A DNA stretch of 64,000 nt from Arthrobacter sp. SLBN-112 (GTDB lineage Bacteria; Actinomycetota; Actinomycetes; Actinomycetales; Micrococcaceae), in the NCBI RefSeq assembly GCF_006715225.1, contig NZ_VFMU01000001.1, positions 1,178,001-1,242,000 on the forward strand. Direction: 5' to 3'. Position numbers and translations under genes: made by a program. The number at the start of each line of letters is the position of its first letter. Positions within the stretch are counted from its first letter, which is position 1. Positions 19,542 to 28,458 of the stretch are shown here, in pieces. The notes under the pieces are model-generated. The model was not told the origin of the DNA and did no database searches. It saw nothing but the letters and a program-made list of their open reading frames with translations.

Positions 19542-20996
19542 TTAGGAACTGGCGGCTGGTGAGTAGGCCATCAGAGGCTTCTTGAGGACGTTGGCGACTC
19601 CGCCGTATTCTTCGATCCGCTGCCGCTGGCGTTCCCGTACCTGCTGGTCCACCAGATCTGGGTCGCAGATCTCGCGCATAGCCGCCCGGCACTGCTCCAG
19701 CTGATCGGCGTAAGCCGGTTCCGGGGCAAGATCGTGCTCCTCCCACTGGTCGGACTCCAGGTTGTACAGCCGTTCCTCGAAGCCGGTGTAGTTGACGTAC
19801 TTCCAAGGGCCGCGGCGGATCATGAACGAGCCCGTGTAGGAGTTGGCCGAGTGGTACTCGCTGAAAACAGTCCGGGTCGTATCATCCGGCTCGTTGGCGA
19901 TGCCCAGCAGCGATCGCCCGGGCAGATCGGCGTCTTCAAGGGCGGGGGACAAGCCGAGGGCGTGGAGGACCGTGGGGAAAACGTCGATCAGGCTGACGTT
20001 GGTGCCGCAACGGTGGCCGATGGGGACTCCTGGCCCAGAAAGAATGGTCGGGATGCGTACCGAACCCTCGCCCATGGTTCCTTTGAACCACAATCCGTCG
20101 GTGCCCAGTAGTTCTCCGTGGTCCGAGACATAAAGCACGATGGTGTTATCGGCCTGGCCGGTCTCCTCCAGAGCGTCCAGGACAATGCCGACCTGCGCAT
20201 CCATGAAGCTGACCAGCCCATAGTATGCCTGCACCGCCTTCAGGGTTTCCTCGCGGGTCAGAGGCTGGTCTAGGCCACAGGCCTGCCGGTAAATATCCAC
20301 CGCCGGATGCCGGTCCCATTCCTGTGAGTCGTTCCGCCGAGGCAGCGGCAGCGTTTCGAGCGGATACAGATCCAGGAATTCCTTCGGAACAGTGAACGGA
20401 TAGTGGGGGGTGACAAATGAGACTTTCCCCAGCCACCGGTCCTGCTGTGCGGACCGCTCCTGCAGCCAGTTGGCTGCCTCAGAAGCGACAGAACGATCGA
20501 AGCGGCTGTAGTCAGACTCGCCGGGCCGGGCGTCAGCGACGGCGGCCCGCAATTGCAGGGCGGGAGGCTGCAGGCTTCGCAGGGTATGGAACAGGTCCCC
20601 CATGCCGTCCCGGACGTGAAGTGGCCGGCGCTGATCAGGGAATCCGGTGTCATCCTCAACAGACCTGTAGTGCAATTTGCCGATAGTGGTGGTTGGGATG
20701 CCTGCCTGCGCCGCCCGGTGGCCCCAACTGGCAGCCTCAGTACCCAAATAAGGGGAAGCATTATCGGGATTACCGGTCTGATGAACATACCGACCCGTGG
20801 CCATGGCAGCCCGGGACGGAACGCAGATGGGCGAGTTGCAGTAGGCAGCGTCAAAGACCGTGCCGCGCTCAGCCAGGGCGTCCAGATTCGGTGTCCGAGC
20901 CATCGTGCTGCCGTAGGCCCCACAGGCGAAAGGAACGTGCTGATCAGACATCATGATGAGAAGGTTCGGTCCCGAGGACTTAGTGGAATCCGTCAT
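19542..20996 (-). CDS. Type I sulfatase (formylglycine-dependent)
   Basis: This 484-aa enzyme hydrolyses a sulfate ester. The N terminus PNLLIMMSDQH carries the first metal-binding Asp, and CVPSRAAMATGRY gives the C-x-P-S-R modification motif with Cys58; the second metal site is VLYVSDHGELLG. No signal peptide is seen, so it acts in the cytoplasm on an imported ester. Overall it resembles choline-sulfatase-like enzymes, but the substrate is not determined. It heads the minus-strand operon facing the LysR gene. The ATG at 20996 is chosen over GTG 21005; neither has a clear ribosome site. Confidence 0.93.
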   Translation of the reverse strand: MTDSTKSSGPNLLIMMSDQHVPFACGAYGSTMARTPNLDALAERGTVFDAAYCNSPICVPSRAAMATGRYVHQTGNPDNASPYLGTEAASWGHRAAQAGIPTTTIGKLHYRSVEDDTGFPDQRRPLHVRDGMGDLFHTLRSLQPPALQLRAAVADARPGESDYSRFDRSVASEAANWLQERSAQQDRWLGKVSFVTPHYPFTVPKEFLDLYPLETLPLPRRNDSQEWDRHPAVDIYRQACGLDQPLTREETLKAVQAYYGLVSFMDAQVGIVLDALEETGQADNTIVLYVSDHGELLGTDGLWFKGTMGEGSVRIPTILSGPGVPIGHRCGTNVSLIDVFPTVLHALGLSPALEDADLPGRSLLGIANEPDDTTRTVFSEYHSANSYTGSFMIRRGPWKYVNYTGFEERLYNLESDQWEEHDLAPEPAYADQLEQCRAAMREICDPDLVDQQVRERQRQRIEEYGGVANVLKKPLMAYSPAASS

Positions 20997-21033
20997 GTGA
21001 TCCACGTTACTTGCGCGGCCATATAGCGTCCAA

Positions 21034-21054
21034 TGATAATTTTCTAAGAAATCA
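21034..21054. promoter_or_regulatory. Candidate LysR operator between sulfatase and LysR genes
   Basis: An AT-rich near palindrome (TGAT, 13 bases, ATCA, with core ATTTTCTAAGAAAT at 21039-21052) lies midway in the 83-base divergent promoter region. LysR proteins typically bind such T-N11-A palindromes next to their own gene. Confidence 0.5.
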
Positions 21055-21079
21055 ATAGCTTTTCTCTATGGAGGCTTCA

Positions 21080-21979
21080 ATGGAACGGCGACAGCTTGAG
21101 TACTTCCTGGCCGTGGCGGAGCACGAAAGCGCGACAGCGGCCGCTGCCCAGCTCCACGTAGCGCAACCGACCATCTCAGTCGCCCTGCGTTCGCTGGAAA
21201 AGGAATTTGGGGGCCAGCTGTTTGAAAGGACGTCAATTGGGCTCGCTTTGACTGCGGCGGGGTTGGCCCTTTTGGAACCGGCCCGACAGGTGCTCCGTGA
21301 CTTCGCCGTGGCGCAGGAAAGCGTCCGTGACGTCTTGGGGCTGGCGGCCGGGCATCTGGACATAGTCGCCGTTCCCGCGGTCGCCGCGGGATGGCTTTTG
21401 GAGGCGTTGGTCGGCTTCCGCCGGGCATATCCTCAAGTCGGCGTGAGGGTCTACCCCGAAACCGACGATAATGCCATCGCCGCCGAAGTCCGCAGCGGGC
21501 GTTACAACCTCGGCCTGACGGTCTCTTCCCCGGTTACGGGACAGTTGACTAGTCAGCAGGTGGGAACCCAACGCCTGAATGCCCTCCTTCCCCCCGGCTC
21601 ATCAGATGCAAGCGAACCAATTGGGGTCGATGAGCTCGCGGCCATGAGTCTGGTCACCATGCACCCCAGCCTGTCGACCTCCAGGCGGTGGCTCGAAACT
21701 CAACTAAACCAAAGAGGGACCAGTCCCAATATCCGAATCGAACTGGGCAGTACTGAAGGAATCATGCCCCTGGTTACCGCAGGAGCAGGCTACGCGCTCT
21801 GGTGGACGCCAATGATGGGATCAGACATAGGCGAATGCGTGCTTCGGCCCATCCTGCCCTCTCTGGAACGACCTATCATCATGTCTCACCGCAGCGGTGC
21901 CCTCTCGCCCGCAACAGAGGCCTTCCTGAAAATCGTGGGCACTGATGCGGCCAATACGACCAGTCATGTCACTAAATGA
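21080..21979 (+). CDS. LysR family regulator, divergent from the sulfatase operon
   Basis: This 299-aa regulator has the N-terminal LysR winged helix (about residues 1-60, QLEYFLAVAEHESATAAAAQLHVAQPT) and a periplasmic-binding-protein-like effector domain (90-295). The ATG at 21080 has GGAGG 5 bases upstream, so the ATG at 21068 is not preferred. Divergent placement with the sulfatase gene and the palindrome between them suggest it activates the sulfatase, MFS, FGE, oxidase and TPP operon, probably in response to the sulfate ester or its product. Confidence 0.9.
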   Translation: MERRQLEYFLAVAEHESATAAAAQLHVAQPTISVALRSLEKEFGGQLFERTSIGLALTAAGLALLEPARQVLRDFAVAQESVRDVLGLAAGHLDIVAVPAVAAGWLLEALVGFRRAYPQVGVRVYPETDDNAIAAEVRSGRYNLGLTVSSPVTGQLTSQQVGTQRLNALLPPGSSDASEPIGVDELAAMSLVTMHPSLSTSRRWLETQLNQRGTSPNIRIELGSTEGIMPLVTAGAGYALWWTPMMGSDIGECVLRPILPSLERPIIMSHRSGALSPATEAFLKIVGTDAANTTSHVTK

Positions 21980-22277
21980 GGTCCCTCAGTGGTTGGGGGA
22001 GCCTCACAGCGCAATGAACGGAGGGGGGTCTACGCGCATTTAGACGACCGCCCTGGCTTTAGGCAAGCGTTGGAATCTTTGCCCTCTTTGACCGACCGGC
22101 TTACGGGCACGACTGCTTTCCATGAAGCAAGCAGGTTCTTTCCTTGGCGCTGGGCGGCCCTTGAGACTCGTCTTCTTCCCGCGCTCCCCGGGCCGCTTTG
22201 AACCGCCGATAATCGACCTTCCGTCAACCTGCCGCGGTTCCATATATGGCATGTCAGCCTTGGCGGCGGGGGAGTGT
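21980..22277. other. Intergenic region between LysR and resolvase
   Basis: These 298 bases contain no convincing gene on either strand. The only feature recognised is the 32-base degenerate repeat at 22205-22236. Confidence 0.5.
22205..22236. repeat. Degenerate direct repeat, copy 1 (downstream of resolvase)
   Basis: This segment, starting GCCGATAATCGACC, matches 35322-35351 at 26 of 30 aligned positions; all four substitutions are transitions and there is one 2-base gap. It lies 42 bases past the resolvase stop. It also contains GTCAACCTG, the inverse of the CAGGTTGAC found upstream of the resolvase at 22868. Confidence 0.55.
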
Positions 22278-22844
22278 TTAGTCCAGCTTGGCGTGGCGCA
22301 GGTATTGGTAGACCGTTTCCCTGCTGATTCCGTAGTCCCGGGCCAGGTCGGCTTTCGGAACACCGCTGCCGGCGCGCTGGGCCAGTTCGGCCGCTTGGTC
22401 CGGTGCGAGGATCTTTTTCCGTCCTTTGTAGGCGCCCCGCTGCTTGGCCAGGGCGATGCCTTCCCGCTGCCGCTCCTTGATGAGGGAGCGTTCGAATTCA
22501 GCGAAAGCACCCATGACGGAGAGCATGAGATTGGCCATGGGGGAGTCCTCCCCCGTGAAGACCAGGCTCTCCTTGACGAACTCCACCCGCACCCCCTTGC
22601 GTGTCAGGCCCTGGACGAGCGCGCGTAAGTCGTCGAGGTTGCGGGCGAGCCGGTCCATGCTGTGCACCACCACGGTGTCCCCGTCGCGGGCGAACCGCAG
22701 CAGTTCGGTGAGCTCTGGTCTGGCGGTGTCTCTGCCGGAGGCCTTGTCGGTGAAAACCCTGTCAAGAACTTGGCCTTCGAGCTGGCGTTTCTCATTTTGG
22801 TCCAAGGTGCTCACCCGCACGTACCCGATCCGCTGTCCAGCCAT
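22278..22844 (-). CDS. Serine recombinase of the resolvase/invertase family
   Basis: This 188-aa site-specific recombinase has the catalytic domain (IGYVRVSTLDQN with nucleophile Ser12, MDRLARNLDDL, FAEFERSLIKERQREGI) and a C-terminal helix-turn-helix (GVPKADLARDYGISRETVYQYL). Its length is usual for TnpR/Hin-type enzymes. The ATG at 22844 has GGAGG 6 bases upstream. No transposase is nearby, so it is a stand-alone recombinase or the remnant of a Tn3-like element. A frameshifted copy of its last third exists at 36866-36963. Confidence 0.93.
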   Translation of the reverse strand: MAGQRIGYVRVSTLDQNEKRQLEGQVLDRVFTDKASGRDTARPELTELLRFARDGDTVVVHSMDRLARNLDDLRALVQGLTRKGVRVEFVKESLVFTGEDSPMANLMLSVMGAFAEFERSLIKERQREGIALAKQRGAYKGRKKILAPDQAAELAQRAGSGVPKADLARDYGISRETVYQYLRHAKLD

Positions 22845-22865
22845 CCGCGCCTCCAAGCCTCATTC

Positions 22866-22960
22866 TGTCAGGTTGACTACTAGGCCTGTCCCAGAAGAAA
22901 GTCAAGGCCTACCGCGCAGGGGTCGTCAGGTTTGGGTGTAGTCCAGGTTGTCGTTTGTTG
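22866..22960. repeat. Putative res-like sites upstream of the resolvase
   Basis: TGTCAGGTTGA at 22866 and CGTCAGGTTTGGGTGT at 22927 match the half sites at 13091 and 13180 (11 of 11 and 15 of 16 bases). Recombinase sites normally sit directly upstream of the resolvase gene, as here. Confidence 0.4.
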
Positions 22961-22986
22961 GAGAGGTAACCAGCTGCCAGTGACGA

Positions 22987-23025
22987 AGAGCGGCGGCGGG
23001 AAGGTTCCCGCCGCCGCTCTTTTAC
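22987..23025. terminator. Strong hairpin terminator (16-bp GC-rich stem)
   Basis: A perfect 16-bp stem (agagcggcggcgggaa, GG, ttcccgccgccgctct) is followed on the plus strand by TTTTA and on the minus strand by a short TT. It lies past the minus-strand universal stress gene, so it probably ends the Tct operon, although the better T-tract points the other way. Confidence 0.75.
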
Positions 23026-23105
23026 GGAAGATTCAGCCTTTGTCCCTCGCGGGCGCGGCTGTGTTTGAACGTGCTCTGGTGTCCTATTCTGATGTCAGCA
23101 TCTCG

Positions 23106-23510
23106 TTAGGCTCTGACAGTCAGGACCGGGCAGTCGGCGTTCAGGAGAATGTTTTGGGCCGTGCTTCCGAGGAGAAGTTTTCCTACCGCTGAGCGCCGTC
23201 GCAGTCCCAGGATGATCATTGCGGCTTCGCGCCTGTTGGCGACGTCGAGAATATCTGTGGCTGGGTCGCGGCCAATGTGCTGAATAATCTCGTGTTTTAG
23301 GCCTGACGCCTGCAGCGTGTCGTGAAGCGCCTTGAGTTGGCTTTCTTCGGCCAGGTTTGTGTCGACGTAGGATTCGGCGCGGCTGACGTTGACCACGAGC
23401 AGAGCAGCTTTATGGGTTTGCGCTTGGGTGACGGCAAGGTGAAGCGCAGCTTCGCCTTGCGGTGTGGGAGTGTAGCCCAAGATGAAGGGACCGGAGTGGC
23501 TGTTGGACAT
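23106..23510 (-). CDS. Universal stress protein (UspA family)
   Basis: This 134-aa cytoplasmic protein has the Usp alpha/beta fold, starting GPFILGYTPTPQGEAAL, with the nucleotide-binding loop GLRRRSAVGKLLLGSTA and the C-terminal CPVLTVR strand. The ATG at 23510 is preceded by AAGGAG. It follows TctA by 13 bases on the same strand, so it is the last gene of the tct operon. Usp genes attached to Tct or TRAP transporters are known in other bacteria and may tune transporter activity. Confidence 0.9.
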   Translation of the reverse strand: MSNSHSGPFILGYTPTPQGEAALHLAVTQAQTHKAALLVVNVSRAESYVDTNLAEESQLKALHDTLQASGLKHEIIQHIGRDPATDILDVANRREAAMIILGLRRRSAVGKLLLGSTAQNILLNADCPVLTVRA

Positions 23511-23523
23511 CGAGACTCCTTCC

Positions 23524-25077
23524 TTAGTCTTCGTCGCCGAAGGACAATTTGCCCGCGGTTGCCGGTGAGCGGCCGCGGAGCTTTGCGGTGATTTTCGGCA
23601 GGTAGGGGAGCAGCAGAGCCAGGAGGGCCAGCAGGAGGATCGCAACTGTCAAAGGGCGTTCAATGAACGTGCCGAGGTTGCCGTTGGACAGTGTCAGGGC
23701 CCGGCGGAACTGTAGTTCAAGCTCGGGGCCGAGGATCGCTCCCAAGATTGCCGGGGCGACGGGGAAGTCGAACTGCCGCATGAAGAACGCGATAATTCCT
23801 ATTCCGAAGGCGATCATGACGTCGGTGATTGAGCCGGACACGGAGTAGATCCCCAGGCTGGCGAAGACCAGGATGCTGGCGTACAGCACGGGGCGGGGTA
23901 CCTGCAGTACTTTCACCCACAGCCGGATCAGGGGTAGGTTGAGCGCCAGCAGCAGGACGTTGCCGATGAAGAGTGAGGCGATGACGGCCCAGACCAGGTC
24001 CGGGGACTTCGTCATGAACTGGGGCCCGGGCTGGAGGTTGAAGATCTGGAAGGCCGCGAGGAGGACTGCCGCGGTGGCTGATGTGGGCAGGCCGAGCGTC
24101 AGCAGCGGGACCAGAACCCCGGAAAACGAGGCATTGTTCGCCGCTTCGGGCCCGGCTACGCCTTCGATGGCGCCGCTTCCGAATTCGTGTTTGCCTTTGG
24201 AACGGTTCTTTTCGTAGGTGTAGGACATGAAGGTCGGAAGTTCCGCGCCGCCGGAGGGCAGGACGCCGAACGGGAATCCGAAGGCGCTGCCCCTGAGCCA
24301 GGCGGGGATGGAACGGCGCCATTCGCTGCGGGTCAGCCACATGAAAGTGCCGGGCTGCTTGGGTTCCAGGGGAGTGACCTGGCCCGGGCGGGTGCGGCCT
24401 TTGACCATGACGTAGAGTGTCTCGCCGATGGCGAAGAGCCCGATGATCAGCAGGACTACGTCGATGCCGTCGAACAGTGCCGGGTTGTCGAAGGTGAACC
24501 GTGCCTGCCCGGATTGGTTGTCCAGTCCAATGAAGCCGATGAGTATGCCGAAGCAGAGCGAGATCAGGCCTCGCACCAGGGAGCTTCCGACTAGGGCCGT
24601 GACTGCCACGAGGGCCAGTACCATGAGCGCGAAGTAGTCTGTGGCCCGGAAGGTTACGGCCAGTCGACCCAGCGGTTCTGCCACGAAGGCCAGGAGCAGG
24701 GTGGAGATGAGTCCGGCGACGAAGGATCCGATGGCGGCGGTGGCCAGCGCTGCACGGGCTTTGCCGCGTCGTGCCATCTGGTGGCCTTCGAGGGCCGTTG
24801 CCACTGATGCGGATTCACCTGGGGTGTTGAGCAGGATCGACGTCGTTGATCCGCCGTACATGGCGCCGTAGTAGATTCCGGCGAACATGATGAATGCCCC
24901 GACCGGATCGCTGAAGTTGTAGGTGACTGGCAGCAAAAGCGCGATGGTAACGGCGGGTCCGATGCCGGGCAGTACTCCGACCAGGGTTCCGAGTGTTACA
25001 CCGATGAGCGCGAACAGGAGGTTTTCAGGAGAGATGACGGTGGCAAAGCCGCCCAGGAGGCTTTCGAGATTGTTCAA
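23524..25077 (-). CDS. tctA: Tripartite tricarboxylate transporter, large membrane subunit TctA
   Basis: This 517-aa protein has about 12 membrane segments and the TctA signatures [19 protein letters not shown] near residue 33 and [20 protein letters not shown] near 70. With TctB and the binding protein TctC it imports a di- or tricarboxylate using the ion gradient. It starts at TTG in a TTGA overlap with the TctB stop, so it is translationally coupled. The substrate may match the CoA-transferase/lyase genes at 28.4-30.6 kb. Confidence 0.93.
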   Translation of the reverse strand: MNNLESLLGGFATVISPENLLFALIGVTLGTLVGVLPGIGPAVTIALLLPVTYNFSDPVGAFIMFAGIYYGAMYGGSTTSILLNTPGESASVATALEGHQMARRGKARAALATAAIGSFVAGLISTLLLAFVAEPLGRLAVTFRATDYFALMVLALVAVTALVGSSLVRGLISLCFGILIGFIGLDNQSGQARFTFDNPALFDGIDVVLLIIGLFAIGETLYVMVKGRTRPGQVTPLEPKQPGTFMWLTRSEWRRSIPAWLRGSAFGFPFGVLPSGGAELPTFMSYTYEKNRSKGKHEFGSGAIEGVAGPEAANNASFSGVLVPLLTLGLPTSATAAVLLAAFQIFNLQPGPQFMTKSPDLVWAVIASLFIGNVLLLALNLPLIRLWVKVLQVPRPVLYASILVFASLGIYSVSGSITDVMIAFGIGIIAFFMRQFDFPVAPAILGAILGPELELQFRRALTLSNGNLGTFIERPLTVAILLLALLALLLPYLPKITAKLRGRSPATAGKLSFGDED

Positions 25078-25601
25078 AGTCCTAGTATCCCTTCGGGCAA
25101 TCGCACGCCGAGTGCCTGGGTGAATGAGAAGTAGAGGACGGCGCTGAGCAGAACGCCGACGGTGATGTCGCGTGCCCAGTTCCGGCTTCCCAATAACCTG
25201 GCTGCCACGATGAAGAACAGCGCGGTGGCAATCAGGTACCCGATGTAATCGAGTATCAGCGCGTAGACGATGAGGGCTAGGACCAACAAGGCCGCCGGAA
25301 CCATCCGGGCAAACTTTTCCGCGGCCTCGCCTTGTCCGGTGCGGATGATTTTGGCCATGTGGGTGGCGAGGTAAATGACTGAGAGTAGCAACCAGACCAA
25401 CACGACGCAGAGGGGAAAGAAGCGCGGCCCTTGAGGGTCGAAGCCTTCGCCGGGAATCCGGAACGTCTGGACCAGCAGGACCACCCCGATGGCCAGCATG
25501 ACCGCTCCGACGATGAAAGGGCCCGCTTTGGAGGTGCTGCTGTGGTCTTCGTCGAGTTCGTGTACGTCAGCTGGCGGGGAGGCTGCGTCGGGGAGTGTCA
25601 C
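25074..25601 (-). CDS. tctB: Tripartite tricarboxylate transporter, small membrane subunit TctB
   Basis: This 175-aa protein has four predicted membrane segments and the TctB feature [17 protein letters not shown] after a hydrophilic 25-residue start. Its GTG start overlaps the TctC stop (GTGA), and its stop overlaps the TctA start. The order tctC-tctB-tctA is the usual operon layout. Confidence 0.88.
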   Translation of the reverse strand: MTLPDAASPPADVHELDEDHSSTSKAGPFIVGAVMLAIGVVLLVQTFRIPGEGFDPQGPRFFPLCVVLVWLLLSVIYLATHMAKIIRTGQGEAAEKFARMVPAALLVLALIVYALILDYIGYLIATALFFIVAARLLGSRNWARDITVGVLLSAVLYFSFTQALGVRLPEGILGL

Positions 25602-26605
25602 AGCCCCAGTTCTTCCAGGAGGCCGGCGACACGGGTGGTTTCGTCGGAGATAAACTTTTTGGCTTCGTCCCCAGTGCGGTAGAAGTCGGTCCAGCCGTTC
25701 TTCTGCCGCACATCGGCCCAGGCCTGTGAGCTGTGGATCTTGTCGATCATGGCGGCGACTTCTTTCGTCTCTTCCTCGGAGATTCCCGGGGCGGCAACGA
25801 TGGCGCGCCAGTTGTTGAAGTCGACGTCGAACCCGGCTTCCTTGAGCGTGGGGGCAGGGGAGCCCGCCACGTCCCGCTTTTCCGCGCTGCTGATGGCCAG
25901 CAGGCGCATGTCGCCGGATTCGATCTGACCTTCAAATTCGCTGATCCCGGAAACTCCTACTGCAACATCGCCCGACAGGATGCCCGCGGTCGCTTCTCCG
26001 CCGCCGGAGTAGCCGACGTACTTGATGTCAGAGGGCTTCGCGCCGGCAGCCTTGATGAGTTGCCCCACGACGAGGTGGTCAGAGCCGCCGGCGCTGCCTC
26101 CGCCAAAGGTGACTGATGCCGGGTCCGCCTTGAAGGCCTGCACGACATCGTCGATGGTCTTGAATTTCGACGCTGCCGGGACAACAAAGGCTTCCGCTTC
26201 GGCCGTCAGGGTTGCGATCGGGGTGGAGTCGGTGAGTTTGACCGGGGAGTTGGCCTTCTTCAACGAACCGATCATGACCAGCCCGGTCATCATCAACTTG
26301 TGCGGGTCACCCTTGTCGCCCTGAAGCTGGGAGAGACCGGTGGCTCCGCCGCCGCCTTCGACGTTGAAGACCTCAACGGGCTTACCGGAAACTTTTTCGC
26401 TTTCCATGACTTTCTGGAGAGCGCGTCCAGTGGAGTCCCATCCGCCGCCGGCTGCCGCGGGGACCATGATCTCCAGGGTCTTGGATGGATAGGCGGCGTT
26501 GGATGAGCCTGCGGGCGCACCGCAGGCGCCCAGCAGGACGCTCAGGCTGAGGGCAGAAGCCGTTACAGCGAAGGTACGGCGGGTCATGGGTGAGTTGACA
26601 GTCAT
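25598..26605 (-). CDS. tctC: Tct substrate-binding lipoprotein TctC
   Basis: This 335-aa extracellular lipoprotein has a signal peptide with lipobox LLGAC (acylated Cys28) and the bug-receptor fold typical of TctC (IMVPAAAGGGWDSTGRALQ, and GGGSAGGSDHLVVGQL in the second half). It captures a carboxylate for TctA/B. ATG 26605 has CAGGAG upstream. It heads the operon and faces the IclR gene across twin palindromes. Confidence 0.92.
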   Translation of the reverse strand: MTVNSPMTRRTFAVTASALSLSVLLGACGAPAGSSNAAYPSKTLEIMVPAAAGGGWDSTGRALQKVMESEKVSGKPVEVFNVEGGGGATGLSQLQGDKGDPHKLMMTGLVMIGSLKKANSPVKLTDSTPIATLTAEAEAFVVPAASKFKTIDDVVQAFKADPASVTFGGGSAGGSDHLVVGQLIKAAGAKPSDIKYVGYSGGGEATAGILSGDVAVGVSGISEFEGQIESGDMRLLAISSAEKRDVAGSPAPTLKEAGFDVDFNNWRAIVAAPGISEEETKEVAAMIDKIHSSQAWADVRQKNGWTDFYRTGDEAKKFISDETTRVAGLLEELGL

Positions 26606-26640
26606 TGCTTCTCCTGGGACGTCTTCGTCGAAATTCCCGA

Positions 26641-26678
26641 AAACCGCTATGCGGTTTGCAAAAACCATAGAATGGTTT
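26641..26678. promoter_or_regulatory. Twin IclR-type palindromes between tctC and iclR
   Basis: Two 17-bp perfect palindromes, AAACCGCTATGCGGTTT (26641-26657) and AAACCATAGAATGGTTT (26662-26678), share the pattern AAACC-R-Y...R-Y-GGTTT. Their centres are 21 bases apart, two helical turns. They lie in the divergent promoter of tctCBA and the IclR gene, so they are the probable operators. Confidence 0.65.
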
Positions 26679-26765
26679 GTGGGTCAGGTCACTATGGAAG
26701 CATGGAAGAGTGATAGGCGCAACCTTCCGTTCGCGGAGCTGGATGCAGACGAGGTGAGGAAGCAT

Positions 26766-27542
26766 ATGGAGCCCGACCAGGAGCAGGTCCACAAGATGGA
26801 CGGCAGTGTACGCAGTATCGGACGGGCGGTGGATGTCCTGTCCCTCTTTGACACCCACCATCCCCTGCGCGAGTTGCGGGAAATTGTGGAACTGACCGGC
26901 CTGCCAAAGACGACAGTCGTGCGGATCCTGGCCACGCTGGGCGCCAGGGGACTGGTCTCAGCCCGGCCGGACGGGACGTACGGGCTGGGTGCGTCGTTTC
27001 TGCGCTGGGTGAGACTCTCGCAGTCCATTTGGGACGTTAACGCCTTAACCCGTCAGCTCATGCGGGAACTGGTGGAGCAGTGCGGGGAAACCGTCAACAT
27101 CTATGTCCGTCTGGACACCCACCGGGTCTCGATCGCCCAGGAGGAAGGCACTGCCACGGTACGCAGCGTCATCGACGTTGGCGTCGAAATGCCCATCACC
27201 GCAGGGGCAACGGCAAAGATCCTCCTGGGAGGGGCCCCTGAGGCCGTCATTGATGAACTGGCCCGCTCTGCCGGGCCGCTGGACAGCACATCATTCAAGG
27301 CGGACATTGAAACCGCCGCGCGCCTTGGCTACGCCGTGACTCATGGGGAAAGGGAGCTCGGCGCCTCTGCCGTCGCTGCCCCCATCTTCAACCAGGACGG
27401 CCGCGTGATTGCAGCCGTCTCCGTCAGTGGCCCTACGCCGCGCTTCACCGAGGAACGGGTCAGTACCTACGTTCAGCATGTCACCCGGACCGCCGAGAAG
27501 ATTTCCGCGGCCGGCCTCGGAAGCGTCGAAGCGTTCCTCTGA
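26766..27542 (+). CDS. IclR family regulator divergent from tctCBA
   Basis: This 258-aa regulator has a winged helix (about residues 15-75: SIGRAVDVLSLFD, LTGLPKTTVVRILATL) and an effector domain (85-250). The ATG at 26766 follows GAGGTGAGGAAG; an upstream ATG at 26694 would add 24 charged residues and is the alternative. Divergent location and the palindrome pair in between indicate it controls the Tct transporter. It converges with the next IclR gene with only 12 bases between stops. Confidence 0.88.
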   Translation: MEPDQEQVHKMDGSVRSIGRAVDVLSLFDTHHPLRELREIVELTGLPKTTVVRILATLGARGLVSARPDGTYGLGASFLRWVRLSQSIWDVNALTRQLMRELVEQCGETVNIYVRLDTHRVSIAQEEGTATVRSVIDVGVEMPITAGATAKILLGGAPEAVIDELARSAGPLDSTSFKADIETAARLGYAVTHGERELGASAVAAPIFNQDGRVIAAVSVSGPTPRFTEERVSTYVQHVTRTAEKISAAGLGSVEAFL

Positions 27543-27554
27543 ACCGGGGAAGTC

Positions 27555-28274
27555 TTAGCGGGCCGCCGCTGAGGGGGCACCGCGGTGGTTACTTGTCCCG
27601 CTCAAGGCCGTTGAGAGCGCGGCGGCCCGTTCGAGCAAAAGATCCCTGATTTCTTCTGCCCTGCCCTGGTCTGTACGGCTCAAGGCAGCAATCACGCCAA
27701 GGGCTCCCATGAACTGGTGCTGCACGCCAAAGACCGGCACCGCGACAGCGGCCGCCTGCGGGTTGCGTTCACCCATCGAGATATAGAAACCGGCCGCCCG
27801 GACATTTTCATAGAACTCACCGGCGCCGGTGGTGTAAGCGGTGAGAATATGCCCGCCCGCCCCACGGTCCAGGGGGAGCTCAGCCCCCTCATCCTGGTGG
27901 TGGCGCAGCGACTGCCGCGGCTCGTGCCGGTACAGGCAGATCCGGTGTTCACCCTCACGGATGTAGTAGGCGGCCGTTTCATCGACCTGCTCCGCGACAT
28001 CAGCCAGCACAGGCCGCACGTAGTCCGCGAGCTTGAAGCTGCGCTCATACAGCGATCCCAGCCGCCATAACGTTGCCCCCAAGCGGAACTGGCCATCGGC
28101 GCTGCGCGTCAAATATCCGTTGCGCTGCAGCGAGCCGGCAAGGCGCAGGATGGTGCTCCGGTACATCTCCGTGCGCTCCGCCAGCTGAGCCAGGGACAGG
28201 CTCTCTGAGCCGTCGCCGAAGCACTCCAGCAGCGCCAACGCGCGCTCGACAGCTTCCACACGCTGCTCTGCCAT
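27555..28274 (-). CDS. IclR family regulator divergent from the lyase/CoA-transferase operon
   Basis: This 239-aa regulator has a winged helix (VEAVERALALLECF, LAERTEMYRSTILRLAGSL) and a GAF-like effector domain with the motif YYIREGEHRICLYRHEP. ATG 28274 is preceded by AGGAGGAG. It faces the HMG-CoA-lyase-type gene, so it is likely that operon's regulator. It is clearly a different IclR subtype from the one at 26766. Confidence 0.88.
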   Translation of the reverse strand: MAEQRVEAVERALALLECFGDGSESLSLAQLAERTEMYRSTILRLAGSLQRNGYLTRSADGQFRLGATLWRLGSLYERSFKLADYVRPVLADVAEQVDETAAYYIREGEHRICLYRHEPRQSLRHHQDEGAELPLDRGAGGHILTAYTTGAGEFYENVRAAGFYISMGERNPQAAAVAVPVFGVQHQFMGALGVIAALSRTDQGRAEEIRDLLLERAAALSTALSGTSNHRGAPSAAAR

Positions 28275-28458
28275 GATTCTCCTCCTGCTAGTCAGTCCGC
28301 CTTGCGCGGAAGACCTCTTTGATTCTAGGTGCGCACCCCAGCGGTCCCGACGGGGTTGACGTGCAAGTGTGACATCTCTTACTATTTCTATCAGACGCAC
28401 TACCGTTCTGCACAGTAGAAAGGTAGGGATGGAAAAGGTTCCGACGCCGGGAGGCAGC

